A stretch of DNA of 43,177 nucleotides, from contig JAUWMT010000019.1 of the NCBI GenBank assembly GCA_030613025.1, positions 1 through 43,177 on the forward strand, given 5' to 3'. Source of the stretch: Candidatus Cloacimonadota bacterium (lineage in GTDB: Bacteria; Cloacimonadota; Cloacimonadia; JGIOTU-2). Shown here in pieces: positions 42,217 through 43,177 of the stretch. A program made the position numbers and the translations under genes. Position 1 is the stretch's first letter; each line of letters starts with the position of its first letter. The notes beneath the pieces are model-generated. The model saw only the letters and a list, made by a program, of their open reading frames with translations. It had not been told where the DNA came from and ran no database searches.

Positions 42217-43004
42217 TTGTCACGCCGTAATGTAATGAAGGCGGATCATAACCTCACCCTGACCCTCTCCTAAAAGGCGAGGGAAGTGAGTAGTTTTAGA
42301 TTTAAACCAATCATTTACAAATAATTGTCACTCTGATTCGCTAGCTGTCGGAGAAGTTTCCACTGATCCGGAAAATATAATGAATAAGAACATATTTTAA
42401 ATTCTTGATCTGTGTTCATTTGTGAAAATTCGTGTTAATTCGCCTGCCACGGCGTAATGAAATGGAGACGGATGGTTAAAATTTCTTAATCTGCGTACTA
42501 TAAAAAATTGGGTTTATCTATTCCCTCTTAATGGTTTCCCTTTATCAAAATCGGGAACGAAATCTCTTACCCCTCGTTACGAAGTTATACTTTGGAACGC
42601 ATTTGATAATCTTCAAGGAGAATTTCTAGTCGTAATAGATTATTTTATGACTGAACTATTGAATGATGATTGTAGAACACTGATTTTTGATTTTAGAAGT
42701 TCAACCGTTGCGAAGGTTGAGAAGAAACCGTTCGCAAGGTTTCGGAAACTAAAAAAATTAAAGAAATTTGCCTTTCTGAGTGGAACTGCGATGAAATCAG
42801 GCGGAACGAGAAATCTATTTTTCGAAAAGTATCGCTTTGAAAAAATTGGATTCTCTCTTTCAAGGAATCACAAGTATCTATATGGAATTAATATTAAAGG
42901 TTCTTTTCAGAATTGAGTGGGTAAATAAAAATAATATCCAGTATCCAACCACAGTGTAATAAAAGAAAAAGAAGATTACACGGGGCAGGCACGGAATATC
43001 CAAT
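42217..43004. repeat. Repeat-rich gene-free region
   Basis: No supported gene. It holds two CACGGCGTAATGAAATGG-type words (42220-42255 and 42446-42480; the second ends CGGATGGTTAAAAT, the complement of the block at 12447 and 38645), a CCTCACCCTGACCCTCTCC word with its hairpin partner GGCGAGGGAAGTGAG, a decayed GTTACGAAG/CTTTGGAAC hairpin (about 42577-42600), a GCGAAGG/CCTTGCGAA-type repeat (about 42709-42750) and two AATATCCA words (42933 and 42997). Confidence 0.6.
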
Positions 43005-43022
43005 GAAGAAGGAAAAAGATAG

Positions 43023-43177
43023 ATGAGTGAGTAAGAAAAGAGTGGAGGAAGTAATCAAAAGAAGTTCAATTTGCGGGAACGTCTTATTGATTTTGCGGTT
43101 AGAATTATTCGTGTTTCTGAACAACTACCAGACACAAAAGCAGGAAAACATGTCTCTTCTCAAATACTAAAAAGCGG
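43023..43177 (+). pseudogene. Four-helix-bundle protein, start only, with in-frame stop at codon 4
   Basis: From 43035 the frame reads EKSGGSNQKKFNLRERLIDF then AVRIIRVSEQLPDTKAGKHV and SSQILKS up to the window edge, matching the N-terminus of the four-helix-bundle family related to 23S rRNA intervening-sequence proteins. An ATG at 43023 with AAGGA upstream gives M-S-E and then TAA (43032-43034) in the same frame. So either a Gln codon (CAA) became TAA, or a downstream non-ATG start is used. The gene runs off the window. Confidence 0.55.

Noticed and set aside
42647-42916. Open frame of 89 codons on the plus strand
   Set aside because: It covers a GCGAAGG-type repeat, has a biased Lys/Phe/Arg composition and no family resemblance. 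It is probably chance.

Overview
The window looks like chromosomal DNA of a low-G+C, Gram-negative bacterium of the FCB superphylum. I would guess a Candidatus Cloacimonadota-like lineage, at moderate confidence. The reasons are three large secreted proteins ending in a FlgD-like C-terminal sorting domain of the type IX secretion kind, a heat-shock operon under a CIRCE element, a RAYT element, and intergenic regions full of short palindromic and 'word-like' repeats. No rRNA, tRNA or CRISPR array was seen.

Layout. (1) 1-7500: a surface-protein locus on + with a multidomain secreted protein carrying a dockerin-like module, a small lipoprotein with a cohesin-like fold, and a secreted beta-propeller protein that shares a nearly identical 162-residue segment with the first. 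Inverted copies of a MITE-like repeat lie at either side. (2) 7621-12431 (-): an apparent operon of a small exported protein, prepilin peptidase, MazG, an orphan histidine kinase and the NAD(P)HX repair enzyme Nnr. (3) 12875-15470 (-): small membrane protein, Gfo/Idh/MocA oxidoreductase and AsnRS, tightly packed. (4) 15790-23443 (-): an AT-rich accessory block with a Fic protein, a type III-like Res/Mod pair split by a RAYT flanked by REP-like hairpins, and an unknown protein. (5) 23734-33985 (+): an NtrB/NtrC-like two-component system, a textbook sigma-54 promoter, glutamate dehydrogenase, two PEP-synthase-type ATP-grasp proteins (one with a GAF-like N-terminus and a nucleotidyltransferase C-terminus) and a metallophosphoesterase, most of them overlapping by 4 bases. 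(6) 34014-39980 (-): hrcA-grpE-dnaK-dnaJ-rsmE with promoter and CIRCE. (7) 40463-42144 (+): purE and another secreted sorting-domain protein, then about 0.9 kb of repeat debris and the start of a four-helix-bundle gene with an in-frame stop.

The most interesting unit is block 5. The kinase and the large ATP-grasp/nucleotidyltransferase protein share the same GAF-like input domain. The regulator is a sigma-54 activator and the next operon has a sigma-54 promoter. The ATP-grasp proteins lack the usual phosphohistidine and PEP-utilising domains and instead share a conserved C-terminal module (GRWG...HFF). Together this suggests an undescribed signalling or regulatory system tied to glutamate and nitrogen metabolism. 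Its biochemical output cannot be told from the sequence. All similarities here were judged by eye.
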